DNA of 64,000 nucleotides from NCBI GenBank assembly GCA_940337035.1, contig OW679197.1, positions 63,075,903 to 63,139,902 of the forward strand, given 5' to 3'. This DNA is from Agriotes lineatus. Lineage: Eukaryota; Arthropoda; Insecta; Coleoptera; Elateridae. The translations under genes were made by a program, and so were the position numbers. Positions within the stretch are counted from its first letter, which is position 1, and the number at the start of each line of letters is the position of its first letter. Of this stretch, positions 54,356 to 64,000 are shown one piece after another. The notes beneath the pieces were generated by a model that saw only the letters and a list, made by a program, of their open reading frames with translations, did no database searches and had not been told where the DNA came from.

Positions 54356-55647
54356 CGAGGGTTGTCTTTTTAGTTTTGCATATAGCCGCATAGAGGGTGC
54401 CTTCAATGAAACGTCAGCAGTCAAAAGTAACCTCAATATTTACTTAACCTAAATCCAAAGTTTTATCGAGATACGAAAAGTGATTTAGCCACAGTGAATT
54501 TTTAAAGTTACCAAGTCACCCCAAAAATGGAATTAAGCAGAGAAAATTTTCGCGCAATAATTATTTTTTATAATTTTCGGAGAAGATTATCGCAACAACA
54601 ATATGGCGGCGAGTTGATTTTTGTTTTTGGTGATGAAATACCACATCAATCGACAATTTCTCGCTAGTACTGCGAATTCCAACGTGGACGCACCAGTCTC
54701 AGCAGCCATTCTAGGTTAGGTCCACCAAAGAAAGCAGTCACCCAGAAAAACATCGATGCTGTGCGCCAGCTGATCAAGGAAAATCGATATGTGACATATT
54801 GCGAGATTGAGACATCCTTAAGCATTTCTAAGACCTCAATCCAAAAAATCCTACATGATGAATTGGGCGTGAAAAAGTTAGTTTCCCGTTGGATCCCACA
54901 TCTTTTATCTGAAGAGCAAAAGGCGGATCGCGTCAATTGGTGTCAAAAAACTTTGAGCCCGTTTAACAACGGAAGCTCAAAAAACGTTTACAGTATCGTG
55001 AGTGGTGACGAATAATGGATTTATTCTTATGAACCCGAAAATAAACGTCAATCCGCTGTTTGGGTGTTTCAAGATGAGAAGAATCCAACAAAAGTTATTC
55101 GTTCCCGAAGTGTGTCTAAGAAGATGGTCGCAACGTTTGTATCAAAATCAGGCAATCTAGCTACAGTTCCTTTACAAGATCGAATAACGGTTAATGCCGA
55201 TTGGTACACAACGGTTTGTTTGCCAGCAGTGATCGCCGTGCTCCGGAAAACCAACCCAGAACGACGAATCGTCCTCCACCAAGACAATGCGAGTTCACAC
55301 ACAGCTCAAAAGACAATTGAGTTTTTAGAGCAGCAAAATGTTGAATTATTGGATCATCCTCCACACAGTCCCGACCTAAGTCCTAACGATTCTTTTACGT
55401 TCTCGAGGATCAAGAATGGACTGTGTGGTCAACGGTTCCGGTCGTCTGAAGAAGCAGTCAATGCCTTCAAAATCGCGATTTTGACTGTTCCAGCTGAAGA
55501 CTGGAATACCTGCTTTAACAGTTGGTTTGAACGAATGCAAAAGTGTATCAATTTTTCTGGAGAATACTTTGAAAAGCAATAACGCACTTTAAGTCGATCT
55601 ACTGTTTGCTTTTATGGCTATATGCAACACAAAAAAGACAACCCTCG
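54356..55647 (+). mobile_element. Full-length mariner element with TA target duplication
   Basis: Terminal inverted repeats CGAGGGTTGTCTTTTTAGTT (from 54356) and its inverse ending AAAGACAACCCTCG (to 55647), each extending into GCATATAGCCA. TA flanks both ends (54354-54355 and 55648-55649). Length 1,292 bp. Contains one transposase frame of the usual mariner length. Confidence 0.9.
54527..55582 (+). pseudogene. Mariner (DD34D) transposase with two nonsense codons
   Basis: From ATG at 54527 one frame of 352 codons runs to TAA at 55580-55582, starting MELSRENFRAI. It has two internal stops: TAG at 54665-54667, in place of a Trp expected in mariners (S-R-W-Y), and TAA at 55013-55015, just after the first catalytic Asp (SGDE, before W-I-Y). 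The other catalytic blocks are intact: HQDNASSHTA and HPPHSPDLSPND. The C-terminus has WFERMQKCINF and GEYFEKQ. No frameshifts were seen, so the copy is young but dead unless the stops are read through. Confidence 0.9.
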
Positions 55648-55919
55648 TACTAGCATATTAGCAAAATTAGTTTAAACTTTGAAATGTAAAAATGTCGTAA
55701 GTATATTTAAAATAAGAATATATAAGTAACATCAAGGATTGCCTCAATGTATGGTTGCTAAGACTTTGTTATTGTTGCATGGTTACCATGAGATTGAGGG
55801 AGAAATCATTTGAAAAATCCCTAGGGAGTAATGAGTAGCTTTTCATATTTTGTATCAATTACGAAAATCAACAATATCATGTTGCTAGTAAATAAAATAT
55901 ACGAACTATTAAAATACGA

Positions 55920-56150
55920 AAACTACCATATTTCGGGCACATTATGAGACAGCCAGACACATATAGCATCTTACACCTGATCATATAAGGAAAGACCTGG
56001 AAGAAGAATAACCTCTTGGTTGAAGAACCTGAGGCGATGGTTTGGACAGACAACAGGGTTACTTTTTAGAGCAGCAGTCGACAAAGTGATCATAGCCAAC
56101 ATGATTGCCAACATTCGTTAACGGATATGGCACCTTAAGAAGAAGTAAAT
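55920..56150 (+). pseudogene. LINE RT C-terminal fragment
   Basis: The plus strand reads GHIMRQPDTYSILHLI, then, after one stop, RRITSWLKNLRRWFGQTTG and FRAAVDKVIIANMIANIR. This is the conserved end of RTE-like polyproteins in insects. Opposite in strand to the larger LINE that follows. Confidence 0.65.
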
Positions 56151-56361
56151 GAAAACATTATTGTTAATCACAACATTCGAAAATCGTTCTCTAAACTCTA
56201 ATAAACAGGCAGCGGCAGAGTAAAACCATGTCTGGTTTTCTAGCCTTTCTTTATTTCGAAAATAATTTTCCATTATAACAACTTTTTGTTCTTGATGTAT
56301 ATATATATTTCGGGTTTGTAATTTACAATACATAAGTACAATACATTATGTGTTACATAAA

Positions 56362-57945
56362 TCACAGTACAGCTAAATGCCGCATTCCCGTTCCTTTACG
56401 CCACGCCTCTCTATCCAATGCCTGTTCTTCATCTAGATTCCTCTGTAACATTGCTTGTTTCATTCCCCCATTCCACGATCTGCGCGGTCGTCCTCGTTTA
56501 TTTTGTCCGGGAGGTACCCATTGGAACACTCGTTTTGGCCATCTATCTTCTGGCATACGCATTAAATGTCCAAACCATATTAGTCCCCTGCGTTCAATTC
56601 GATCCGTCACGGTTTCACTTGCTTCCATTTTGGCTCTAATATCTGTGTTGGGAATCCGTTCTAGCCTTGATGTTAAGTGCTCCTACGCAGATAGTCCATT
56701 TCGACTACATTGAGTCTTCTCTTCATTGCTGCTTTCACGGTCCACACTTCACATCCATAACATAGGACAGATTCCACCATAGTTTTCCCTATCCTTTTCT
56801 TTGTTTTTAACAACAACGTTTTACTCCACCATATGGAGTTAAGGCAGCCCACTATTCTCTTGCTTTGTTTTATCCTATGGTTTATCTGCTCTTCTCCTAA
56901 GCCATTTTTGTCAATCACTGCTCCTAAGTATTTAAACTGGTCTACTTGTTTTACAGTAACTTCGTCATTTATAACTACATCAAACCGTGCATCAGAATTG
57001 ATTACAAGATATTCGGTCTTTTCTAGACTTACTTGTAGACCCCATTTTTGATATTCGATATACAGTCTTCTCAACATAAATTCGAGATCATAAGCGTCTT
57101 GCGCCAGGACCACCTGATCATCCGCAAAATTTAGAGTAAATAGAGACTTTTCGTTGATAGGGATTCCCATTTGTCCACAGTGTCTCTTCCAGTTACGCAG
57201 TGCTACTTCGACATATAAGTTAAATAACAATGGAGATACACTGCAACCTTGTCGAAGTCCTTTTGTGGTTTTAATTGGACTAGAGAGGTGATTAGAAATT
57301 TTAACGTGCGTGATGTTTTCATTATATAATTGTTTTAAAATTGCTAGTAAATGGGAATTAATGCCTAAGATATCGAAAGCTTCCCACAATTTTGATCTGG
57401 GTATCGAGTCGTAGGCCTTTTCCAGATCCACAAACGCAAGGTGCACCTCTTCGTCTTTTTTTAATCTTTTTTTCTAATACTTATTGCAGTGTAAATAAGT
57501 TGTCGGTGCACGATCTTCCTGGCATAAAGCCACTTTGGTCTTCTCCAATTTGATGCCCAATATCCGCCCTTAATTTTTCTTGTATGATTTTTCCAAACAA
57601 CCTGCTTAACGTACTAGTAACACTTATACCTCTGTAACATTTTGGGTCTTTCCTATTACCTTTTTTAAAAAGGGACAATATATGTGAGATTTTCCATTCT
57701 TTTGGAACGTATGTTAGCTGGCAACACCTATTCATAAGTTCTGCAATTCTTGTTATGAGATCAGCTCCACCACATTTGATTAATTCCGCTGAAATGTTAC
57801 CGGGACCAGGCGATCTTCCGTTTTTCATTCTATTCAAACAACGTTTGACGTCAATATAAGTTATATCAATTAATTTTCCATCGTTAACTGGGCTGTGTAC
57901 AATGTCATTGCTGTTATCATTAAGAAAGTGCTGTCGATTTTCCAT
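56362..57945 (-). pseudogene. LINE reverse transcriptase, broken in three pieces
   Basis: Piece 1 (57945-57481): KNGRSPGPGNISAELIKCGG, then EWKISHILSLFKKGNRKDP, GISVTSTLSRLFGK and DQSGFMPGRSCTDNLFTLQ. Piece 2 (57446-56673): HLAFVDLEKAYDSIPRSKLW, GLRQGCSVSPLLFNLYVEVA, the catalytic LNFADDQVVLAQDA (F-A-D-D) and DQFKYLGAVIDKNG. Piece 3 (56628-56362): GLIWFGHLMRMPEDRWPKRV and tail. The shift between pieces 1 and 2 is in an A-rich run near 57470. The catalytic residues themselves are intact. Confidence 0.85.
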
Positions 57946-58353
57946 TAATAGATCCTCATAATGATTCTTCCACTCAGTAATATTTATGAGCTCGTCATAT
58001 TTGTAAGCCTCATTTGTTTTTAATTGTCTGACAGTTCGCCATACTTCCGTCGACCGTGCACCTCCAATTAATCTCTCAACTTGTCCACATTTATATTCCC
58101 AGTAGTCGTTTTTGGCTTTAGTTATACTTTTACGTATTTCTTTATTTTTGTTTTTATATGTGTGCCTATTTTTTACCGTTCTGTTGTTTAACCAATCTTG
58201 ATATAACTTATTCTTTTCTGTTATAAGTTTATGAATCTCTTCCGTGAACCAAATTGGCTGCTGTTTACGTTTTTTCCGTTGATCCTTTCCTAATACTTCC
58301 GCTGCTGCTTGATGAATTGCATTCTTGATAAATTGATGTTCTGTTTCTATATC

Positions 58354-59376
58354 CTAATTTATCGGTACTGATTCTAATTGTTTTGTTAATCTATTTTCAT
58401 AGAATTGTCTAATACTAGGCTGTTGTAAGAGGTATAACTTGTATCTGCTATTATTAATCGCTTCTTGAGCTAAGTTTTCGTTTTGTTCGGGCTGGGATTT
58501 ATTGATTTTCTTACCATAGGGAAAAACTATGGTTGCTACCACTAAGTAGTGGTCTGATCCGCAATTGGCACCTCGTTTCACCCGACAATCATACACCTTC
58601 ATTTTGGACAATTGTCTCATTATTATGTAATCTAAAACTGATCTTTTCTGTAACGAAGGCCGCTCCCATGTAAACAAATGAACACTTTTGTGAGGAAAAT
58701 GTGTATTAGTTATTTTTAATTCGTATTCTTCACACATGTCTATCAATCTTTCTCCTGACTCATTTCTTACTATTTCTCCATATTTACCAACTACCCTATT
58801 ATTTTGTTGTGACCCTACTCTAGCATTAAGGTCTCCTGCTAAAATTATTTCTTGTTGGGATTCTACTTTATCTATAATGTCTGCCATATTACCATAGAAT
58901 TCTTGTTTTGAATTGTCGTCATAATCGTTTTTTGGGCCGTAAGCTCCAATTATAACCGTTTCAATTCCATATAGCGAAATGGTAATGGTAATAAGTCGTT
59001 CCGATATATTTTGGAAGTTTTTAATATATTTTTTTAAGCTCCGTCTGATTAAAATGGAAACTCCTGCCTTAGCTCTTTCAGATTTATGAAATCCACACCA
59101 AAAATGTATATAGTCACCAATTTCTTCGTTTCCTTGACCTGTTTTCTTAGTTTCCGTTAGCACAGCAATGTCAACACACAATCTTTCTATTTCTTTTGTA
59201 ATCTCTATAATTTTATTGCTTACTCCCTGAACGTTCCACATACCCACTTTCATTGTCCGTTTTCTCGCCAGTCGTTGTCGTAATCTATTTCCATCCTTAT
59301 TCCGAGGCTTAATGTTAGTGCTGAGAGCAAAAATTTTTTCCAGGTATTGAGTTGCTAGCCCAAACCCAACCCCCAA
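58354..59376 (-). CDS. LINE apurinic-type endonuclease domain
   Basis: Exonuclease-endonuclease-phosphatase fold with all expected blocks: MWNVQG, TETKK (catalytic Glu), GAYGPKND, LAGDLNARVG (GDxN), SVLDYIIM and CGSDHYLVV (SDH). It nicks target DNA to prime reverse transcription. The frame ends early at a stop at 58354, probably the first lesion of the element, since the RT continues in other frames. Confidence 0.8.
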   Translation of the reverse strand: MGVGFGLATQYLEKIFALSTNIKPRNKDGNRLRQRLARKRTMKVGMWNVQGVSNKIIEITKEIERLCVDIAVLTETKKTGQGNEEIGDYIHFWCGFHKSERAKAGVSILIRRSLKKYIKNFQNISERLITITISLYGIETVIIGAYGPKNDYDDNSKQEFYGNMADIIDKVESQQEIILAGDLNARVGSQQNNRVVGKYGEIVRNESGERLIDMCEEYELKITNTHFPHKSVHLFTWERPSLQKRSVLDYIIMRQLSKMKVYDCRVKRGANCGSDHYLVVATIVFPYGKKINKSQPEQNENLAQEAINNSRYKLYLLQQPSIRQFYENRLTKQLESVPIN

Positions 59377-59641
59377 CTTGGAGGACCAGGATTTTCTTTT
59401 GGGGAAATCTCCCTTAGCCGAAAGGTCTCCGTTTTAAGGCGCCGAGAATTCGCTTTTCACCCTTCCCCGTTAGCTACAGTCTATTACGACTACAGTCAGG
59501 AGGCACGACGAGAACGTGGGAATAGGGTTTACTGGCAGAGCTGCTAAGAAAATCGCAGAGGCTTTTCTCGATATTTATTGAACCTGTCTCATCGAGACCA
59601 TACCAGTAAACTCCCTTGTTCTTGATGTAACATGTGTAATT

Positions 59642-59727
59642 TGTGTTGTTTAAATTATCAAATTTTAAATTACACATGTTCTTGATGTACCATGTGTAAT
59701 TTAAAATTTGATAATTTAAACAACACA
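59642..59727. repeat. Near-perfect hairpin, arms about 38 bp
   Basis: TTGTTTAAATTATCAAATTT, then TAAATTACACATG, is followed by an 11-base spacer and its inverse CATGTGTAATTTA, then AAATTTGATAATTTAAACAA. AT-rich, directly upstream of the LINE leader. No second copy seen. Confidence 0.75.
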
Positions 59728-60112
59728 TTTAAATTAAAAGCATCAGAAGTAGTACAGCACATGACTTAATTTTTCAAAGCCAAGCTTGATTTCGTTTGCA
59801 GTTATTCACATTAGATCTAAACTTTCAACACGAAGCAAGAAAAACAAATATTAGAAAAAATGGAGATACAGTATCGCAGATCATAAAAAACATCGACCAG
59901 GAGAATAATTATTGAAAACTATATAAAACATCCATTTGCATCAACAACTATTAGACATCTCTGTGAAGTTAGATAAAGAAAAAAACATTTTGAAGATAAA
60001 TAAATAATTATAAAGAAGAAGACTAAAGATATAAAAGAAAAAAGAAAAGACGATTTTTTCTGATCATATCAAAGTCACTAATGCAAGTAATGCTTTCAGT
60101 GACCCGTACTAG

Positions 60113-60190
60113 GGTGCCTTGATGTCAGTTTGACGTATTTGTCCTTAACCAGGGTACGGACAGATCGTTGTCCCCTCTCACTCTACAGTG
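60113..60190. mobile_element. MITE family 1, truncated copy
   Basis: Begins TAGGGTGCCTTGATGTCAGT, then TTGACGTATTTGTCC, then TACGGACAGATCGTTGTCCC, matching the left half of 9089-9320. It stops after CTCTCACTCTACAGTG. Confidence 0.7.
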
Positions 60191-61229
60191 CTTTTGAATA
60201 AGACATGTATTTTTCTCTTTGTTCGATTTTAGTAACATTAACTAACTATGAAATGTTTTATCGGATTTTGTACACTGTCTCGGGCACACGACGTTTCTGG
60301 AGTTTTTGGTCTACTCCCGTCCTCAGGTAAATGAACTCTTGGTTAATCCTGCGAAGGACTGATTTTTCTACGTCTTTTTCACGTACACTCGAGCGTACCC
60401 CGCGTAACTAACTACTTGCCATTGCTAAATTATAGGTTATGTTTCATCATGATATATATACAATATTAAGACAATTCCGCCGAATTTATTTGTACACTTT
60501 TTCATTATGCAGATTTTAACCTGAAGGGCATTGCAAATAGTTTTCATTAATATCTTCTTCTTCCGTTAATTAGGTCGTGGACCTATTATATACGATTAGC
60601 CTTCCTGGTGGTCTTCGCCCTAGCCCATGCCATAGCCTACTGTCTTAAACTGTGTCGATGACGAGATCCATAATTATATTAAAAATCTGGTGTGATACAC
60701 TCACACAACAACCGTACAAAATAGAGCGTTAGTTAAGAGATAAATTTTCACACATAATCTCACAAGAGCATTAATTCTTTCCGGAAAATTTTTTGAGTGC
60801 ATTCCAACAATGTCGATGCGAGGGCAAATTAGGACGTTGTTGAAATGCACGAAAAATAATTTCCGTATATGAATTAATGCTCGAATGCAGATTCGGTAAG
60901 AAAATCGTAACGACACAAACCCTAAAAGAAGTAATGTCTACCTACAAAAAATTTCCAAGAAATTTTTTAGTTGTCTGGGTTACGGCTCGTGACCTAATTT
61001 TTCTATTGGTCAGTAATGAGTGTCGTACGATTTTCTCTAAAATTTTAAGCTGAATTCAAAAATGTAATAATATACAGGGTGTTCTATTTAAAATAGGAGT
61101 TAATAAAAAATTAGGAAAAAACAAAGGAAAGCCATTTTAGAAGTATTTAATTGGAAAATCACCTATCTCACATCAATACATATGAAAAAATCGAAAAAAA
61201 CTGAAAAATCACAAGAGTAAACACTTACT
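60191..61229. other. Intergenic, no gene recognised
   Basis: AT-rich. A TATACAGGGTGTTCTATTTA motif, as at other repeat ends in the window, is at about 61072. Minus-strand 60326-60290 has a CTGAGGA...GAAACGTC arrangement discussed in the findings. No exon was recognised. Confidence 0.4.
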
Positions 61230-61450
61230 TCTGGTTATGCAATTTTCTTCAAAAGCTTGATGTCTCATCTACATAGTACACAAAACTTATATATGAAGTT
61301 TCAACGCCATACCTCTTTTCGTTTTTGAGATATTCTATTCACAGACAGACACACAGACAGACAGACCAATGAACAAAAACATGAAGATCTAAAACGTGAA
61401 GATCGGTTGAAAACTCAATTTCCGTTATCATAAAAGGAAGTAAAAAGTAA
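61230..61450 (+). repeat. Dispersed repeat with a CAGACAGAC-type motif, copy 3
   Basis: Contains ACAGACAGACACACAGACAG, AACGTGAAGATCGG and an AAGGAAGTAAAAAGTAACGG end, in the same order as copies at 19440 and 24035. No coding capacity. Confidence 0.5.
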
Positions 61451-62115
61451 CGGACTAAGACTATCTCCCTGTCGAATTCCTTTTGTTATTCAATTTTTTT
61501 TCCATAACTTGCTTGTCAGATTTTATTATGGTTGTATTTTTGCCGTTATAGACCAAGAGCCCAAAACACCTGGATTACTAGTCATAGCGGCAAGCTCGGT
61601 AGGTAGTAAATCTTTTAAAATTGTCCAAGTTGCAAAAACGCAAGTATGGCAGCCGAACTGCGGTTACAAATATTAACGGCGGCTTTTGAAAATTGTTAAT
61701 AAAATTCATTTTTTTTTAAAGCGGCACGGCTAATTTTTGTTGTAATCGATAGAAAAGGTCTCTAACCCCCATACAAAAAGTATGTGCCATACTGATACGA
61801 AGGGTATAAGGGGCCGCCATACTAGGTCAAACTTGTAATTTTTTTGTTGTAAAAAAAATAACGGCAAGCTTCAATTTTTGTTTACTACTTCATTTAAACG
61901 CCAATTATCCAAAAATATAATTGCCATACCGCTCGGACAGTCGTCGCTCGATATTCGAAGTGTAAAGTTCGCTTGCGCTCCGTGATTTCTGGCGACACAC
62001 ACGAGCTGACGACCCCTCGGGTCATCTGTGCCTTGGATAAGCAAGCATATCCGACTACTAACATAAGGTCGTATATTTCTATAAATAACGAAGTTCACTT
62101 AAATATTAAAGCCTA

Positions 62116-63489
62116 ATGGCTCATCTTCAACACACCACGATGCAATATAACAATCAACAAGCTGAACCGATGCAGGCTGAACAAAGTCAGCCGTGTCCGT
62201 CTTACTATTTGAATTATCCTACAATTTATCAGCCATTGCCAGTTAACAATACATATCCACAATATTCTGTAAACCCTATGCAACAGCTCCCAAACAATCC
62301 CTCACAACCTGCTGTGTCTAATCACCACTTCAGTATTCCTTATCTGTCACAATCACAATCACCTGCTCAAGAACAAGATTGGCAGCTAGTAGAAAGCAGA
62401 AAACGTCAAAGAAATGTAGATAATAGTCCAGCACAATTGAAACAGGCAAAAATTACAAATTACTGGCTAAATAAACCAATAGAGACTGCTAACAGATATG
62501 AGAGTCTAGATAAAGAAAATCCTAACGACAGCGCAGACATAACCACGAATAAAAAGGACTCAAAACCACCTCCAATTTTTGTATCCGGGGTCAAATTTCT
62601 GCCTCCATTAATAGAGCTACTAGAGAATGTAGCTAAAAACGAATTTGAAATAAAAGTTCTCTACAACGATGAGGTGAAAATATTGCCCAAAAAATCGGAA
62701 ATATACACAGCAATAATTAAAGCCCTATCTGAAAAAAATACTGAATTCCACTCATACCAACATAAACAACTTCGTAGTTTTAGAGTGGTTTTGCGCAACA
62801 TTCATCCCAGTACTGACCCGGAAACCCTAAAAAAAGCAATAGAAGAACATAAGCACACAGTTACCAATATCTCTAACATAAGAAAACGAGGTACAAAAAT
62901 ACAACTGCCGCTGTTCTATATCGATATCAAGCCGGCCCCCAATAACAAAGATATTTATAACATTGATAAAATCCTACACTCAATAGTAAAATTCGAACCC
63001 CCTAGGCCAAAACGAGAAATTCCTCAATGCACAAAATGTTAACGCCTAGGGCATACAAAAAACTTCTGTAATAGAAGCCCACGATGCGTGAAATGTGCTG
63101 GTAACCACTTAACTACACAATGCTTACGTAAAACTCGAAGCCCTGAAGTTAAATGTATTTTATGCGACGGCAACCACCCTGCAAACTATAGAGGCTGTTC
63201 TGTATATGAAGAACTTGAACAAAAAACATTCCCAGCACTTAGGCAAAGACAAATTAATAGAAGACAACCATCCTTTATACAGCCAGGAATTACACACGCA
63301 GATATCGTTAGTGGTAAAATTCATCAAGCTCAAGCCGCAACCATCAATCCACAACAACAAATGACGTCCTCACAACCGCCTCAACAATCAAATGACATGT
63401 ATGAATTAAAAACAATGATGAAGACCCTCATGGAGCAAATGTCAACTATGTTAAACCTCTTAACATCTCTGGTCTCAAAATTGTCTTAA
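62116..63489 (+). pseudogene. Jockey-type LINE ORF1 (Gag-like), one nonsense codon
   Basis: ATG at 62116. A Gln/Pro-rich N-terminus (about 100 residues) is followed by a basic region (RKRQRN) and a PRE_C2HC-like domain (FVSGVKFLPPLIELLE to about residue 295). Then come zinc-knuckle repeats CTKC...GHTKNFC, CVKCAGNHLTTQC and CILCDGNHPANYRGC. A TAA at 63040-63042 sits inside the first knuckle, between its second Cys and the following Arg, where a Gln codon (CAA) would be expected. The frame is otherwise continuous to TAA at 63487-63489. Gag-like RNA-binding proteins of this type package the LINE RNA. Confidence 0.85.
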
Positions 63490-64000
63490 TGGCTCAATTT
63501 CTGAAACTCGCCGAATGGAATGCCAATGGCCTTCAACAGCATTCACTTGAAATCACTTCATTCATGCAGCACAACCTCATAGATGTTATGTTCATTTCAG
63601 AAGCTCGCTTTACTGATAGAAATTATTTGAAGATTCCGAACTACTCTGTTTATGTAACTCAGCACCCCGATGGTACAGCACACGCTGGCTCAGCCCTCAT
63701 AATTAAAAATTCAATAAAACACTATGAGATTCAGAAGTACTGCGAAGAACACATTCAAGCAACCTCAGTAGTAATTGAAGACTGGACAGGCCCGATAACT
63801 GTATCTGCAGTATACTGTCCTCCTCGGCACGTAAACAAACAGGAGCATTATGAGCACTACTTTAACTCGCTTGGTAACCGTTTCATTGCTGGAGGCGATT
63901 ATAACGCCAAGAACTCTCTATGGGGATCTAGAATAACAACCATTAAGGGAAGAGAACTTCTAAAGGCTATTTCCTCAAATAATCTGAACTATATTTCCAC
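63489..64000 (+). CDS. Jockey-type LINE ORF2, endonuclease start (runs off the window)
   Basis: ATG at 63489 overlaps the ORF1 stop by one base (TAATG). The frame is open to the window edge and reads FLKLAEWNANGLQQH, DVMFISEARFTDRN (catalytic Glu), ALIIKNSIKHYE, VSAVYCPPRHVNKQEHYEHY and FIAGGDYNAKNSLWGSR. These are the first blocks of the jockey-clade endonuclease, which precedes the reverse transcriptase. No lesion is seen in the 170 residues visible. Confidence 0.85.
   Translation, partial: MAQFLKLAEWNANGLQQHSLEITSFMQHNLIDVMFISEARFTDRNYLKIPNYSVYVTQHPDGTAHAGSALIIKNSIKHYEIQKYCEEHIQATSVVIEDWTGPITVSAVYCPPRHVNKQEHYEHYFNSLGNRFIAGGDYNAKNSLWGSRITTIKGRELLKAISSNNLNYIS

Larger units (their letters stand above)
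56362..59460 (-). mobile_element. RTE-like non-LTR retrotransposon, nearly complete, decayed
   Basis: On the minus strand: a 5' leader (59460-59377), an endonuclease frame (59376-58354), a broken linker (58353-57946), the RT first half (57945-57481), the RT second half (57446-56673) and the C-terminal zone (56628-56362) with GRPRRSWNGGMK and LDREAWRKGTGM. The order endonuclease - RT with no ORF1 and no RNase H, together with these C-terminal blocks, points to an RTE-like element. At least three frame breaks. Confidence 0.8.

Overview
The window is animal nuclear DNA and almost certainly from an insect. It is AT-rich, its host genes are split by many 45-60 bp GT-AG introns, and it is full of insect-type mobile elements (mariner, RTE-like and jockey-like LINEs, foldback elements, tRNA- and 5S-derived SINEs). 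A beetle is my best guess, but only from general character. There are no bacterial operons, rRNA operons or CRISPR arrays.

Four host genes can be supported. (1) 4250-6717 (+): the main exon of a secreted Pro/Thr-rich protein that lacks its upstream ATG exon and carries one frame break near 5875. (2) 7114-7764 (+): a small three-exon secreted protein of 111 residues. (3) 16660-42064 (+): one very large gene of 22 exons and about 1,910 residues. A signal peptide and beta-rich repeats lie at the N-terminus, a long array of 'NG' repeats in the middle, and similar beta-rich repeats at the C-terminus. Its architecture recalls the eggshell/Torso-pathway proteins Nasrat, Polehole and Closca. Every exon junction was phased, and the total length is a multiple of three. 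(4) 42586-45171 (-): the C-terminal three quarters of a kinesin-9 (KIF6/KIF9-like) ciliary kinesin, convergent with gene 3. Its N-terminal motor exons were not found. One of its introns has a U12-type splice donor.

The rest is a mobile-element landscape. 8.8-14.4 kb holds transposase and LINE remnants, foldbacks and a large inverted repeat whose arms each carry a small hammerhead-ribozyme motif of the type associated with Penelope-like elements. The 10.9 kb intron of gene 3 (17800-28693) holds SINEs, palindromic MITEs and a foldback array of short palindromes. Its 7.5 kb intron (33708-41243) holds a complete foldback (FB-like) element with a 9-bp target duplication and a palindromic MITE inside it. 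From 45.4 kb onward there are tandem repeats, foldbacks, an RTE-type RT fragment, a full-length mariner with two nonsense codons, a nearly complete RTE-type LINE on the minus strand (56.3-59.4 kb), and the 5' part of a jockey-type LINE running off the right edge.

The host genes do not form an operon. The two secreted genes are adjacent and co-oriented, and genes 3 and 4 converge with about 520 bp between their stop codons.
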